64,000 nucleotides of DNA from Bacteroidota bacterium (GCA_023434025.1 JAEYTL010000021.1:186001-250000); one strand, 5' to 3'. Positions 34,826 to 44,051 are shown, counted from the stretch's first letter. A program made the numbers and translations. The notes: generated by a model from the sequence alone, not told the origin.

Positions 34826-36493
34826 CTAAGCCTTGATAGAGGTATTCATGATTAACCGTTTGTCAAATTCTTCGTTTTCAACCACCGATTTATTTCTCAC
34901 TTTGGTTTTGTAGGCATAAATGGAATTAACCGAATAGCCTAAAATTTTGGCTATCTTTTCGTTGTGTTTTATACCAAGCCTGATTAAGGCAAAAATGCGC
35001 AGCTCTTTATTCAGAATCTGACCGGGCTTTAATCTTACCTCGTGTCCTTCTTTCATTAACAAGTTAAACTCATCGATAAAATTAGGAAACAGACTGATAA
35101 AAGCCGTGTCAAAATTATAAAGCAACTTTTCTTTTTCTTTGTTGGAATCATATTTAGAGATGCGATACTTTGCCTTGGTATAATCATCCGATTCTATCTC
35201 TTTTTTGGTGGCGGCGATCAGTTCATTAAATTTTTCAAAAATATCGTCGTATTCCGTAAAAAAGAAGCCTATATATTCTTCGTTAATTTTATTAGCCTCA
35301 AACAAACGGTTATTGATTCGTTCAATTTCAACATTATGAGCGTTGATCTGTTTGTTAACCAACCGCAACTGTTCATTTGTTTTTTCTAAGGAATCGTGTG
35401 CTGCTGCTATAATTTTCCTTCCTTTTTTAATTTTTTTATTTTGTACAAAAATGATAATCAGAAAACAGATCAATACCGAAGAAAAAATGACGGCTCCTAC
35501 ATATTGTGTATAGAGCCTGCTTTTCTCTCTTTCGATATTTTCAACCACTTCTTCTTCAATAAGCGGCAAAATCTCACCGACCTGAAGCTTGCGTTGCTGG
35601 GCTCCGTAAAAAATGGCATCTTCATAAGCCTTCTTCACCAGAACAGACGCTGCTTTCAGTTCTTTTTTCTTAAACAGCAATTCAGAAAGTTTAATTAATG
35701 CGAGGGATTCTTTTGTTGATACGCGCACATCTGTAATGGCGGCAGCATAGTAATAATCAATAGCCGAATCAACATGACCGGTTTCATGGTTAATTTCACC
35801 CAGCATATAATTCACCAATGCCTGCTCCCGTTGCTCTAAACCCTGCTTCAACATTGATTTGAATCCGAACCGGGCCTGTTTTAAATTACCGTCCTTGTAT
35901 TCGTTGAATACCTTTAAAAAAGAATTAAAAAAAGTTCCGGATTCAGTTAAACCGAGAGCTTTGATTCTACACTCTCTGGCTAGTTTTATGTACTTAGAAC
36001 TAAAAAAAGGCATGCTGCTGTACTCTGCCATATCACTGTAACAACGCCCTAAAAGCCCGTAATATAACGAACCGTTACCGTCTTTTATTTCTTCCGGTTT
36101 AACCAACAAAAGATAATCCAATCCCTCTTTATACATGCCGGCTGATACACTGATATTGGCTAAATTGATATAGGATTTAATTAAATAATCATTCCGGTTC
36201 GTGGCTTCTGCCAGTGCTTTTATCTTTAAAGCATAATTAAAAGCCGAATCCCTTTTAAAAACCAGGTATTGATCAAAAAGTTGCTGGTTTAAGTCAAACC
36301 GCACGTTATAGTCTTCTTTTGCTGTTCTTTTTAATTTGTTTTTGAGTTCATCAATCAGCTTTATTTTACGCTGGTCATACACCGGAGAAGAATCGATTAC
36401 CGCTTTTAACTCATTAAAAAGGTTATACTCCTGCCCATACGAATGCATTCCGATGAAGTAAACTAAAAAAATAAAAAACTTTATATTCCGCAT
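34826..36493 (-). CDS. SusR-like membrane regulator with TPR repeats (DUF6377 type)
   Basis: A 555-residue protein with signal peptide (ends near HSYG), TPR-like helices in the periplasm (about 40-310), one membrane helix (331-351, VGAVIFSSVLICFLIIIFVQ), a cytosolic coiled coil (about 355-400) and a C-terminal LuxR-like helix-turn-helix (about 505-540; IKHNEKIAKILGYSVNSIYAYKTKVRN). This is the build of SusR and its relatives, which sense oligosaccharide in the periplasm and activate their PUL. It lies upstream of the susC operon on the same strand, separated by the candidate small RNA. No kinase or receiver domain is present, so it is not a hybrid two-component sensor. Confidence 0.88.
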   Translation of the reverse strand: MRNIKFFIFLVYFIGMHSYGQEYNLFNELKAVIDSSPVYDQRKIKLIDELKNKLKRTAKEDYNVRFDLNQQLFDQYLVFKRDSAFNYALKIKALAEATNRNDYLIKSYINLANISVSAGMYKEGLDYLLLVKPEEIKDGNGSLYYGLLGRCYSDMAEYSSMPFFSSKYIKLARECRIKALGLTESGTFFNSFLKVFNEYKDGNLKQARFGFKSMLKQGLEQREQALVNYMLGEINHETGHVDSAIDYYYAAAITDVRVSTKESLALIKLSELLFKKKELKAASVLVKKAYEDAIFYGAQQRKLQVGEILPLIEEEVVENIEREKSRLYTQYVGAVIFSSVLICFLIIIFVQNKKIKKGRKIIAAAHDSLEKTNEQLRLVNKQINAHNVEIERINNRLFEANKINEEYIGFFFTEYDDIFEKFNELIAATKKEIESDDYTKAKYRISKYDSNKEKEKLLYNFDTAFISLFPNFIDEFNLLMKEGHEVRLKPGQILNKELRIFALIRLGIKHNEKIAKILGYSVNSIYAYKTKVRNKSVVENEEFDKRLIMNTSIKA

Positions 36494-36516
36494 AATTGTT
36501 ACGTTTTAGCCCCAAA

Positions 36517-36524
36517 CAAATTTA
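36517..36524 (-). promoter_or_regulatory. -7 box of the SusR-like regulator gene
   Basis: TAAATTTG on the minus strand fits TAnnTTTG and ends 23 bp before the ATG at 36493. A -33 TTTG was not found. Confidence 0.35.
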
Positions 36525-36588
36525 CATTCCTAAATTCGTACATATCCAGCTCATTGCATCCACTATAATTAAAAAACATTGCTTGCAT

Positions 36589-37146
36589 TCATCCGTTAAC
36601 CTCAAACCCATTTTCAGGCACCCTTCCTGTTACTCCAGCATAAAACTGCTGCAAATGGCGAATATCTTCTTCAATTTTTCCTGTTGGATAAAACGGAGAA
36701 CCGAGCTTGACCTCCTTCTGACCATAATCAAAAGCAACCGGAATGACGGGCACATTTGCCTTAAGGGCAATATAATAGAATCCTGTTCGCCATTCCGTTA
36801 CTCTTTTACGGGTTCCTTCGGGGGCAATGGCCAACCGGAACGTTTCTCTTTTGTGAAAAACACCGGCAATGGTGTCCACCTTATTTAAACCACCGGACCG
36901 GTCTAACGGGGCACCTCCCATCCATCTGAAATAATACCCGAACGGGAAAATGAACAATTCCTTTTTAGCCACAAAATTCATTTCTAATCCAACAATTCCT
37001 CTGGTAAACAGGCCGATATAGAAATCATGCCAACTGGTATGCGGCACGACGATTATGACACATTTTTTAACGGAAGCTTCCATCCTGCCCGAAATCTTCC
37101 AGCCCATCAGTTTAAAAAAAATCACCTTATAAAGCCATTTCTTCAT
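36589..37146 (-). CDS. 1-acyl-sn-glycerol-3-phosphate acyltransferase-like protein (PlsC family)
   Basis: A 185-residue acyltransferase with the family's catalytic HX4D box as HTSWHD (His36-Asp41) and the phosphate-binding APEGTR motif (Glu110-Arg113). It is short compared with classical PlsC (about 240) and has few hydrophobic segments, like the short PlsC-type proteins common in Bacteroidota. It would pass an acyl chain to a lysophospholipid or related lipid at the membrane. Monocistronic by context; it diverges from the spermidine-synthase-like gene. Confidence 0.88.
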   Translation of the reverse strand: MKKWLYKVIFFKLMGWKISGRMEASVKKCVIIVVPHTSWHDFYIGLFTRGIVGLEMNFVAKKELFIFPFGYYFRWMGGAPLDRSGGLNKVDTIAGVFHKRETFRLAIAPEGTRKRVTEWRTGFYYIALKANVPVIPVAFDYGQKEVKLGSPFYPTGKIEEDIRHLQQFYAGVTGRVPENGFEVNG

Positions 37147-37205
37147 TGCTAAAAATATTTTAGTAAAAATACGATTTATACATTATTTTTGATGAAAATT
37201 ATCAA

Positions 37206-37871
37206 ATGCTCAAAAAAATCATCAGTTACTTCTATCCTGTTAACTTATACAAAACAACTTCTGAAATCAGTAAATCGCTGGAAGTTACTTTGGTAAACGG
37301 TCAGATGGTTCTGGACAGTTTAAACACAAATTACTCTTACGGAAGTTTACAGAGAATACTCCGGAAAGGTCTTCAGAGCATAGGCTTTGAAAACATCAAA
37401 CCGTTGAGTCATATCCTCGTATTGGGCGTTGCCGGTGGCAGTGTCATTAAAACCTTGGTTGAAGAAGTTGGTTACAGCGGAAAAATAACCGGTATTGAAC
37501 TGGATGAAAAAGTAATTGAACTGGCCAATGAACATTTCGGTCTCAATCAAATAAAAAACCTGAACATCATCCACCACGAAGCCTTTGAATTTGTATTAAA
37601 AACAAAATTGAAATACGATTTAATCATTGTTGATATTTTTCAGGACACCACCATGCCCGGTTTTTTGTTTGAAAACTTCTTTCAGAACCGGTTGACGGAA
37701 ATTTTAAATCTGAACGGTTATATTCTGTTTAATACGATGATTTTAAATGAACCGGACAACATCAGAAACCAATCGTATCTTTCTTTTTTTGAGGCGGAAA
37801 AATATACTGTCTGGACACTTCCGCGGGTTGAATACCACAATGAGTTGATTTTGATTAAAAAACAAAGATAA
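37206..37871 (+). CDS. Spermidine-synthase-like SAM-dependent methyltransferase-fold protein
   Basis: A 221-residue Rossmann-fold protein of the spermidine synthase superfamily. Visible motifs: ILVLGVAGGSVIKTL (nucleotide-binding glycine loop), GKITGIELDEKVIELA and KYDLIIVDIF. The polyamine-binding N-terminal beta domain of true spermidine synthases is nearly absent and the aminopropyl-transfer residues are not clear, so substrate and reaction are open. A TATTTTTG -7-like box lies near 37184. Confidence 0.8.
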   Translation: MLKKIISYFYPVNLYKTTSEISKSLEVTLVNGQMVLDSLNTNYSYGSLQRILRKGLQSIGFENIKPLSHILVLGVAGGSVIKTLVEEVGYSGKITGIELDEKVIELANEHFGLNQIKNLNIIHHEAFEFVLKTKLKYDLIIVDIFQDTTMPGFLFENFFQNRLTEILNLNGYILFNTMILNEPDNIRNQSYLSFFEAEKYTVWTLPRVEYHNELILIKKQR

Positions 37872-37945
37872 CCTGGTACACTAATTGTTACATTCTTAAA
37901 CGAATACCGATTAAATCATTACTTTTGACCTCAGAAATCCGCAGC

Positions 37946-38899
37946 ATGAAAAAATTATATTTTATACTTCTCATTGGCCTGGCCCTGCTCCTTGTGTTTG
38001 GTTTTGAAATGGACGGAAAAGATAAAAACACCAAAAAGGCCGGTAAAAAAATGCAGGAATTTGTGGTTGGTATTTCAAAATATGCCCGGAAATTTAATCC
38101 TGACTTTATCGTTATCCCGCAAAACGGCTCTGAATTAGCCTATGAAAACATTGATCCGGACAAGCCATTTTGCCGGGAATACCTGAATGCGATTGATGGT
38201 ATTGCCATAGAGGAATTATTTTTAGATGAAAAAGGCAAGGCAGACTCTTATCGTATTAACAATTTAAAAAAATTACCCAAAGAAAAAAAAGTAATTGTTT
38301 CTGAGTTTGTCAAAGAAAAAGCGGAAGAAGAAAAAGTCATTAAACTCAATCAGGAAGCCGGTTTTGTTCCGTTTATCCGAACCGCTGACAACTATCATTA
38401 TCACCTGATTCCGGAAAAAATATTGCATGAAAATGCAAATGATATTCAAAAACTGAGTGATGTTCAAAACTTCCTTTACCTTATTAATGCAGACGATTAT
38501 GACACCAAAAAAGAGTTGGTTGACAAGGTGGCAGACAGTAACTTTGACTTGATTTTAATTGATTTATATTATTTGAGTTTTCCGTACACCAAAGCTGATT
38601 TGGAAAAATTAAAAGTCAAGAAGAACGGTGGAAAGCGATTGGTCATCTGCTACCTCAATATCGGTGCGGCAGAAAATTGGCGAAGTTACTGGCAACCCGG
38701 TTGGAAAAAAGGCAATCCGAAATGGCTTAAAAAGAATTACAAAGGGTATGACAACGAAATTTACGTGGAATTCTGGGAACCAACCTGGCAAAAAATGATG
38801 TTTGGTAATGATGAGTCCTATCTCAAAAAAATAATCAATGCCGGATTTGACGGTGTCTTTTTAGATAATGTAGAAGCTTACTATGCTTTGTATAACTAA
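37946..38899 (+). CDS. Putative glycoside hydrolase of the TM1410/GH114-like family
   Basis: A 317-residue exported protein. The start at 37946 (MKKLYFILLIGLALLLVFGF) gives a signal peptide or anchor; an upstream TTG frame opening is not used. The barrel core shows NFLYLINADDYDTKKELV, FDLILIDLYYLSF, RLVICYLNIGAAENWRSYW and, near the end, FDGVFLDNVEAYY. The family includes endo-alpha-1,4-polygalactosaminidases but most members are untested. The stop codon overlaps the convergent kdsB stop by 4 bp, so no terminator separates them. A TACTTTTG box (37920-37927) precedes the gene. Confidence 0.8.
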   Translation: MKKLYFILLIGLALLLVFGFEMDGKDKNTKKAGKKMQEFVVGISKYARKFNPDFIVIPQNGSELAYENIDPDKPFCREYLNAIDGIAIEELFLDEKGKADSYRINNLKKLPKEKKVIVSEFVKEKAEEEKVIKLNQEAGFVPFIRTADNYHYHLIPEKILHENANDIQKLSDVQNFLYLINADDYDTKKELVDKVADSNFDLILIDLYYLSFPYTKADLEKLKVKKNGGKRLVICYLNIGAAENWRSYWQPGWKKGNPKWLKKNYKGYDNEIYVEFWEPTWQKMMFGNDESYLKKIINAGFDGVFLDNVEAYYALYN

Positions 38900-39621
38900 A
38901 GTAAAAGCCTCGCTTTTTCCAAATCTTCCGGTGTGTCAATTCCGATACCGACATGGCTTGTTTCAACCATTTTGATTTTTTTTCCGTATTCCAAATAGCG
39001 AAGTTGCTCCAACTTTTCAGAGGCTTCCAGTGATTTCATCGGCAAATGATAAAAATCCAGCAAAGCTTGTTTTCTGAACGCATAAATGCCAATGTGCTGG
39101 TAATAACGAACACCCACGTTTTTCTCTCTGGGATATGGAATGACCGAGCGTGAAAAGTACAATGCTAACCCGTTCTGGTCAACAATTACTTTTACGTTGT
39201 TTGGGTTTTCAATCGCCTCCCAATCGGTAATTTCACGCATTAACGAAGCTAAATCGACTTTTTGCTCAACATCCTTTTTAAAAACGTCAATCACTTTTTC
39301 TAGTGGCTCTTTGTTAATAAACGGTTCATCTCCTTGCACATTTACCACCACATCAACCGCTAAATTTTCAACCGCTTCCGCAATCCGGTCACTCCCGCTT
39401 TCGTGCTCTTTGTTGCTCATGATAGCTTTTCCGCCTTGCGAAATGATTTCATTAAAAATCAAATCGGAATCCGTTACCACAAAAACATCATCAAACAAGT
39501 TGGTCTTAACCGCTGCTTCATAGGTACGTGTAATAACTGTTTTTCCGCCTAAATCCTGCATGAGTTTGGCAGGGAATCGGGTTGAGGCGTAACGGGCTGG
39601 TATGACGGCGATGATTTTCAT
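38896..39621 (-). CDS. kdsB: 3-deoxy-manno-octulosonate cytidylyltransferase
   Basis: A 241-residue cytosolic nucleotidyltransferase that makes CMP-Kdo from CTP and Kdo for lipopolysaccharide core. It has the N-terminal CTP loop IPARYASTRFPAKL, the acidic NVQGDEPFI motif, and SGSDRIAEA and HIGIYAFRKQALLDF segments in normal order. Length fits KdsB (about 245). Follows the DUF4126 gene by 47 bp on the same strand. Confidence 0.97.
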   Translation of the reverse strand: MKIIAVIPARYASTRFPAKLMQDLGGKTVITRTYEAAVKTNLFDDVFVVTDSDLIFNEIISQGGKAIMSNKEHESGSDRIAEAVENLAVDVVVNVQGDEPFINKEPLEKVIDVFKKDVEQKVDLASLMREITDWEAIENPNNVKVIVDQNGLALYFSRSVIPYPREKNVGVRYYQHIGIYAFRKQALLDFYHLPMKSLEASEKLEQLRYLEYGKKIKMVETSHVGIGIDTPEDLEKARLLL

Positions 39622-39668
39622 AGTATTAAAGTGGCTGGGTTACTGAGAAACTGAATTGCTGCGTTTTT

Positions 39669-40229
39669 CTATTTTATTACTTTTTTGAACAATTTGATAC
39701 CCGCAAAGAAAATAAAAAGCACCAAAACAAATGCTATAAAGGGCATAAAAACAGCTGCCAACGACACGGCTGTAGCTGTTCCTGTTTCTACGGTAGAAAC
39801 AATTGGATTACCAATTCCGCCTGTGGTTGCCGTAGATGTTAATCGTGTGGCCGCTGTGGCTGAATTGATTGCAGCTGCGGTTCCTCCTCCGGCAATAATG
39901 GCTAAGCCCCAGGTGAATAAAGGGCTTAAATCGACCAACGTAGAAGCCATCACGGCTGTTCCTGCCACCGTGGCTAACGGAATGGCGATTGTATCTAAAA
40001 TATTATCTACAAAAGGAATATAATAAGCTAAAACCTCAACAACCATTGCTATTCCAAGTGCAATTAAAGCCGGTGTTTCTCCCAACCAACTCCATGATTC
40101 ATTCAACGGAATCCATTGCAGATGAGCGGCCAGGCTCAATATAAAAAGCGGCACAAAAACCCGGAATCCGGCCGAGGCCGCTAATCCGATTCCGAGAAAA
40201 ATACTGATAAGCGTTTCAAGGGATATCAT
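39669..40229 (-). CDS. DUF4126 family membrane protein
   Basis: A 186-residue inner-membrane protein with four to five hydrophobic helices rich in Ala, Gly and Thr (LGIGLAASAGFRVFVPLFIL; GGGTAAAINSATAATRLTST). Function unknown. The helicase gene ends 9 bp upstream and kdsB starts 47 bp downstream, so the three may form one transcript. Confidence 0.85.
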   Translation of the reverse strand: MISLETLISIFLGIGLAASAGFRVFVPLFILSLAAHLQWIPLNESWSWLGETPALIALGIAMVVEVLAYYIPFVDNILDTIAIPLATVAGTAVMASTLVDLSPLFTWGLAIIAGGGTAAAINSATAATRLTSTATTGGIGNPIVSTVETGTATAVSLAAVFMPFIAFVLVLFIFFAGIKLFKKVIK

Positions 40230-40238
40230 ACTTCAAAT

Positions 40239-41660
40239 TTATTCAAAATTTTCATCTTTAAAGCCAATCAGGTATAACTTTTCTTTGGCCCTGGTTACGG
40301 CTGTATACAACCATCGGATATAGTCCCGGTTTACGCCTTCCGGTAAATACGGTTGTTCTACAAAAACGGTATTCCATTGACCGCCTTGTGATTTATGGCA
40401 GGTTATAGCATAGGAAAATTTGACCTGCAACGCATTGAAATAATCATTTTCTTTTACTTTTTGCACCTGTTTGTATTTTGGTCCTTCCTGTGCATAATCC
40501 TGTAAAACTTCCTGGTAAAGGCGGTTGGACTCTTCATATGTCAAAGAAGGCGACTCGCTTGTAACAGTATCCAACAACAAAATAGTTTCAAACGCTTTTT
40601 GGTTCGGGTAATCGACCATTCTGATTTTTACTTTGGCAAATTTGAACCCGTATAACTCCTGAATTTTATGAATTTCGAGTATTTCAATGATATCGCCATT
40701 GGCAATAAATCCGGCTTCATCAGTCTCTTTTAGCCAAAAATAATTGTTTTTTACCACCATCATAAAATCGCCGGCAGACAAATCGCTTTCGCGGAACAGA
40801 ATGGCATTCCTTATTTGTTGATTATATTGATTTGCCCGTTTGTTGGTGCGGACAATAAAAGCGGTTTCTTCCATTCCGTCTTTACTGTAAGCTGTATTGA
40901 TAGCATCCTGTATATCATAGCCGTCCGTTAAACGCACAATATCTTTAAACCCTTTTACATCAAACTGAAAGGAGTCTGTAAAATGGTCTTTTAAAAGCTC
41001 TCTGAGCCGGGTGGCATTATACAGAATTCCTGAATTTTCCTCTTGCCGCATTACCTCATCCAATTCAATATGCACTACTTCTTTATGGTAATAAACCAAT
41101 AATGTTTCAATATTTAAAGCCGGACTTACATCCAAATGAACAGGAGGCAGCTGAGCAGTATCACCCAGCAGGATCATTTTGCAGTTTTCTCCGGAATAAA
41201 CATAATTCATCAAATCATCTAAAAGCGAGTAGCTGTCTGTTGATCTTGCATCGGTATTTACATCCGAAATCATTGAACTTTCATCAACAATAAAAATGGT
41301 ATTTTTATGTTTATTAATTTGCCTGGTGAAAGAAACGCCCCCGGATGGATTTTTTTTGGGAAAGTATATTTTTTTATGGATAGTGAAAGCTGGTTTACCT
41401 GAATAACCGGCTATCACTTTTGCCGCCCGGCCGGTAGGAGCCAGCAATACATATTTCCTGTTAACTAAGGTAAGGTTTTCAACCAATGTAGAAATCAGCG
41501 TTGTTTTACCCGTTCCGGCATAACCTTTTAAAACAAAAAGTTCATTGACTGTTGAATTTGTTACGAAATTAGCTGCCTTTTCAAAAAAAACAGTTTGTTT
41601 TAAAGTGGGGTTAAAAGGAAATGATTTTTGTAAGATACTGTAAAACAGAGATGAATTCAT
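40239..41660 (-). CDS. RecD-like AAA ATPase / DNA helicase
   Basis: A 473-residue superfamily 1B helicase. Walker A is GYAGTGKT (46-53), Walker B is FIVDESSMIS, and a C-terminal UvrD_C_2 part carries YAITCHKSQGGQW and YTAVTRAKEKLYLIG. It lacks the long N-terminal region of RecD2 proteins. Members in Bacteroidota act as 5'-3' helicases; partners are not known. It is the first gene of a probable operon with DUF4126 and kdsB. Confidence 0.92.
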   Translation of the reverse strand: MNSSLFYSILQKSFPFNPTLKQTVFFEKAANFVTNSTVNELFVLKGYAGTGKTTLISTLVENLTLVNRKYVLLAPTGRAAKVIAGYSGKPAFTIHKKIYFPKKNPSGGVSFTRQINKHKNTIFIVDESSMISDVNTDARSTDSYSLLDDLMNYVYSGENCKMILLGDTAQLPPVHLDVSPALNIETLLVYYHKEVVHIELDEVMRQEENSGILYNATRLRELLKDHFTDSFQFDVKGFKDIVRLTDGYDIQDAINTAYSKDGMEETAFIVRTNKRANQYNQQIRNAILFRESDLSAGDFMMVVKNNYFWLKETDEAGFIANGDIIEILEIHKIQELYGFKFAKVKIRMVDYPNQKAFETILLLDTVTSESPSLTYEESNRLYQEVLQDYAQEGPKYKQVQKVKENDYFNALQVKFSYAITCHKSQGGQWNTVFVEQPYLPEGVNRDYIRWLYTAVTRAKEKLYLIGFKDENFE

Positions 41661-41721
41661 TTAACAAAAGTTAGGAAACTATTAAAATCCAAATATACTG
41701 ATGAATTTTGTGTGAAATGCT

Positions 41722-41750
41722 TTTGAGAAAAAAAAAAAATTGTAGATTTG
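41722..41750 (+). promoter_or_regulatory. Bacteroidota promoter with an A12 tract in the spacer
   Basis: TTTG at 41722-41725, a 17-bp spacer and TAGATTTG at 41743-41750. Twelve A in a row (41728-41739) fill most of the spacer. Serves the gene at 41779. Confidence 0.65.
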
Positions 41751-41778
41751 CCTTAAACTGAAATTAAAAAAAATCAAG

Positions 41779-42540
41779 ATGATTAAATTAGTTATAATTG
41801 TTGTAGTACTTGCATTAGCCATTTTTGGAATTGTAAAATTACTGGATAAAAATACAAATACTAAGTTGAAACCTGTCATTTCAATTGTATTATGGGCTGT
41901 AACATTAGTGTTCGGGTATTTAATTTACGAATCTATTCAGGATCCGATTCGTTTTGACAAATTAAAAGAAAAACGTTTTCAGGTTGCCGTAAATAAAATG
42001 TTGGATATCAAAGCTGTTGAAATGGCCTATAAATCAATCAACGGAAAATACACTGATAATCTGGATTCATTGATTTCATTCATTGAAAAAGAAAAATTCA
42101 CCATTGTTGAAAGAAAAGACACATCGGTAATTGATGTTGAAAAAAATGCCGCTTACCGCCTTACTGTTGGTCCTGACGGAGCCGGAGGTTATTTTAAAGA
42201 CATTGTTGTGACTAAAGAATTAGGTCGGGTGAGCATTAAAGATTCGCTGTTTAAAGGCTCTGACCGCTACAAAAGATTAAATATCGTAAAAATCGGTGAC
42301 ATAGAAGCTAAAATTGATTTGAAAGCAGGATTCATCAAAAGAGAAGATTTAAAAATACCTGTTTTTGAAGCAAGGCTTGAAAAAGCACAATTATTAACCG
42401 ATCAGGATCAGAGTTTGGTTGCTAAGGAAAAGAAAGTGGTTTCGGTTGACGGAATCAACGGAGAATACATCCTGTTAGGCTCAATGGATGAAGTTAGTAT
42501 GTCAGGAAACTGGCCCAAAAAATATGGTAATAACGAATAA
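41779..42540 (+). CDS. Conserved hypothetical membrane protein of Bacteroidota
   Basis: A 253-residue protein with two hydrophobic helices at the N-terminus (about 2-20 and 32-52) and a soluble C-terminal part with no motif I recognise. A segment AVEMAYKSINGKYTDNLDSLISFIE resembles pseudopilin-like proteins in general form only. It is the first gene of a three-gene run with DUF3822 and rsmD, which it overlaps by 17 bp at the next start. Function unknown. Confidence 0.75.
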   Translation: MIKLVIIVVVLALAIFGIVKLLDKNTNTKLKPVISIVLWAVTLVFGYLIYESIQDPIRFDKLKEKRFQVAVNKMLDIKAVEMAYKSINGKYTDNLDSLISFIEKEKFTIVERKDTSVIDVEKNAAYRLTVGPDGAGGYFKDIVVTKELGRVSIKDSLFKGSDRYKRLNIVKIGDIEAKIDLKAGFIKREDLKIPVFEARLEKAQLLTDQDQSLVAKEKKVVSVDGINGEYILLGSMDEVSMSGNWPKKYGNNE

Positions 42541-43345
42541 CACAATCACCGAAAAAAGTTATAAAAAGCTGTCCATTCAGGTTTCACTGAATGGGCTTTC
42601 TTTTTGTTGCCGTGACACCCTGTCCGGCCAGTTAACTTCTTTTGAAAAAATTGACTTTACAACATTTCCAAAAAACTTCAGCTTAGAAAACTGTCTTTGG
42701 AAAACGATGTTAGATTATACCGATTTAACGAAATCGTATGACCGGATAACTGTTTTGCACGAAAACAACCTGAGTACCTTTGTTCCTAAACCGCTTTTTG
42801 ACGAAGATTACAAAGGAAGTTACCTGCAATACAACACCAAAGTGTTTGACACCGATTATTTTGCCGTTGACGAGATCGAAAAGTATGAAATGATGAATGT
42901 TTATGTCCCCTACATCAACGTTAACAATTACCTGATTGATCAGTATGGCTCTTTTGAATACCAACATTACACCGGAATTTTGGTTTCTAAATTACTTGAT
43001 TTATCTAAAAATGATGTATCGCAGAACATGTTTGTGCATGTGACCAAAACCCATTTTGAAATCATTGTGATTCAAAATCAAAAACTGTTGCTTTTTAATT
43101 CGTTCGATTATCAGACCCCGGAAGATTTTCTGTATTATCTGTTGTTTACAGCTGAACAACTTCACCTGAATCCTGAATCGTTTAAGCTGTCTATTTTAGG
43201 CGATTGTACCGAACAGGATGCTTTGTATCAAAAAGCATATCAATATGTTAGAAATACCGCTTTGATGGATGTTTCTGATTTACAAAAATCAAATACGTTT
43301 TCGGCACAGGAAAACAGAACCCATTTTATACTTTTTAACGCTTGA
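42524..43345 (+). CDS. DUF3822 family protein
   Basis: A 273-residue cytosolic protein of the DUF3822 family, with an actin/BtubA-like general fold in some predictions but no known role. Conserved pieces include KKLSIQVSLNGLSFCC, LLLFNSFDYQTPEDFLYYLLF and LSILGDCTEQDALYQKAYQYVRN. I start it at the ATG at 42524, which overlaps the upstream gene by 17 bp; an in-frame ATG at 42488 is less likely. It precedes rsmD and overlaps its TTG start, a pairing usual in Flavobacteriia. Confidence 0.85.
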   Translation: MVITNNTITEKSYKKLSIQVSLNGLSFCCRDTLSGQLTSFEKIDFTTFPKNFSLENCLWKTMLDYTDLTKSYDRITVLHENNLSTFVPKPLFDEDYKGSYLQYNTKVFDTDYFAVDEIEKYEMMNVYVPYINVNNYLIDQYGSFEYQHYTGILVSKLLDLSKNDVSQNMFVHVTKTHFEIIVIQNQKLLLFNSFDYQTPEDFLYYLLFTAEQLHLNPESFKLSILGDCTEQDALYQKAYQYVRNTALMDVSDLQKSNTFSAQENRTHFILFNA

Positions 43346-43926
43346 GAATCATATCCGGAAAATACAAAGGCCGCCGGTTAGCACCGCCTAAAAACCTGCC
43401 TGTACGTCCCACAACAGACATGAGCAAAGAAGCCTTGTTCAACATTCTGAACAACCACTTTAATTTTACCGGATTATCGGTCTTAGACTTGTTTGCAGGT
43501 ACCGGAAACATAAGTTTTGAATTTGCTTCACGAGGTAGTGAACCCATTGTTTCTGTTGATGCCGATTATGGGTGTATTTCCTTTATCAAAAAGACAACAG
43601 CTGAATTTGACTTTAGCATTACGCCTGTAAAAAGCGATGTGTTTAAGTTCTTAGAAAAAAACAAAGGCGATTATGATATTATTTTTGCCGATCCGCCTTA
43701 TGGAATGTCACAAAACGACTTTGAAAAAGTAGTTCAACTGGTTTTTGAAAAAGAACTCCTGGTCGAAGACGGTATGCTGATTGTGGAACATTCTAAACAC
43801 ACCAAATTAGACCATCTTTCCACTTTTTCTTTTCAAAAAAATTATGGCGGTTCTGTTTTTTCCTTTTTTGAGTGGAAAAATGAATCCGAAAATGATGAAA
43901 AAGAAGATGACGACAGGGAAGACTAA
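43342..43926 (+). CDS. rsmD: 16S rRNA (guanine966-N2)-methyltransferase, RsmD family
   Basis: A 194-residue methyltransferase. MRIISGKYKGRRL opens the protein as in RsmD; SAM loop VLDLFAGTGNISFE; catalytic motif IIFADPPYGM (NPPY type). It methylates N2 of a guanine in 16S rRNA. The start is TTG at 43342, sharing bases with the TGA of the DUF3822 gene; the first ATG is 27 codons later and would lose the conserved N-terminus. The C-terminal tail is acidic and low in complexity. Confidence 0.93.
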   Translation: MRIISGKYKGRRLAPPKNLPVRPTTDMSKEALFNILNNHFNFTGLSVLDLFAGTGNISFEFASRGSEPIVSVDADYGCISFIKKTTAEFDFSITPVKSDVFKFLEKNKGDYDIIFADPPYGMSQNDFEKVVQLVFEKELLVEDGMLIVEHSKHTKLDHLSTFSFQKNYGGSVFSFFEWKNESENDEKEDDDRED

Positions 43927-44051
43927 AACTACTTATCTGGGGCTTTTTATCCTGTTATTTTCGCATTACCTGTCTATTGGGTGGTTGCAAACAGTAGAAG
44001 CTATGCTCTATTCCAACCCCCAATTTATCTAACCTAAACTATTGAAAACAT

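Noticed and set aside
43844..44032. 62-codon open frame running past the end of rsmD
   Set aside because: It begins inside rsmD in another frame, has no family features and no promoter. The hydrophobic stretch at its end is not enough support.
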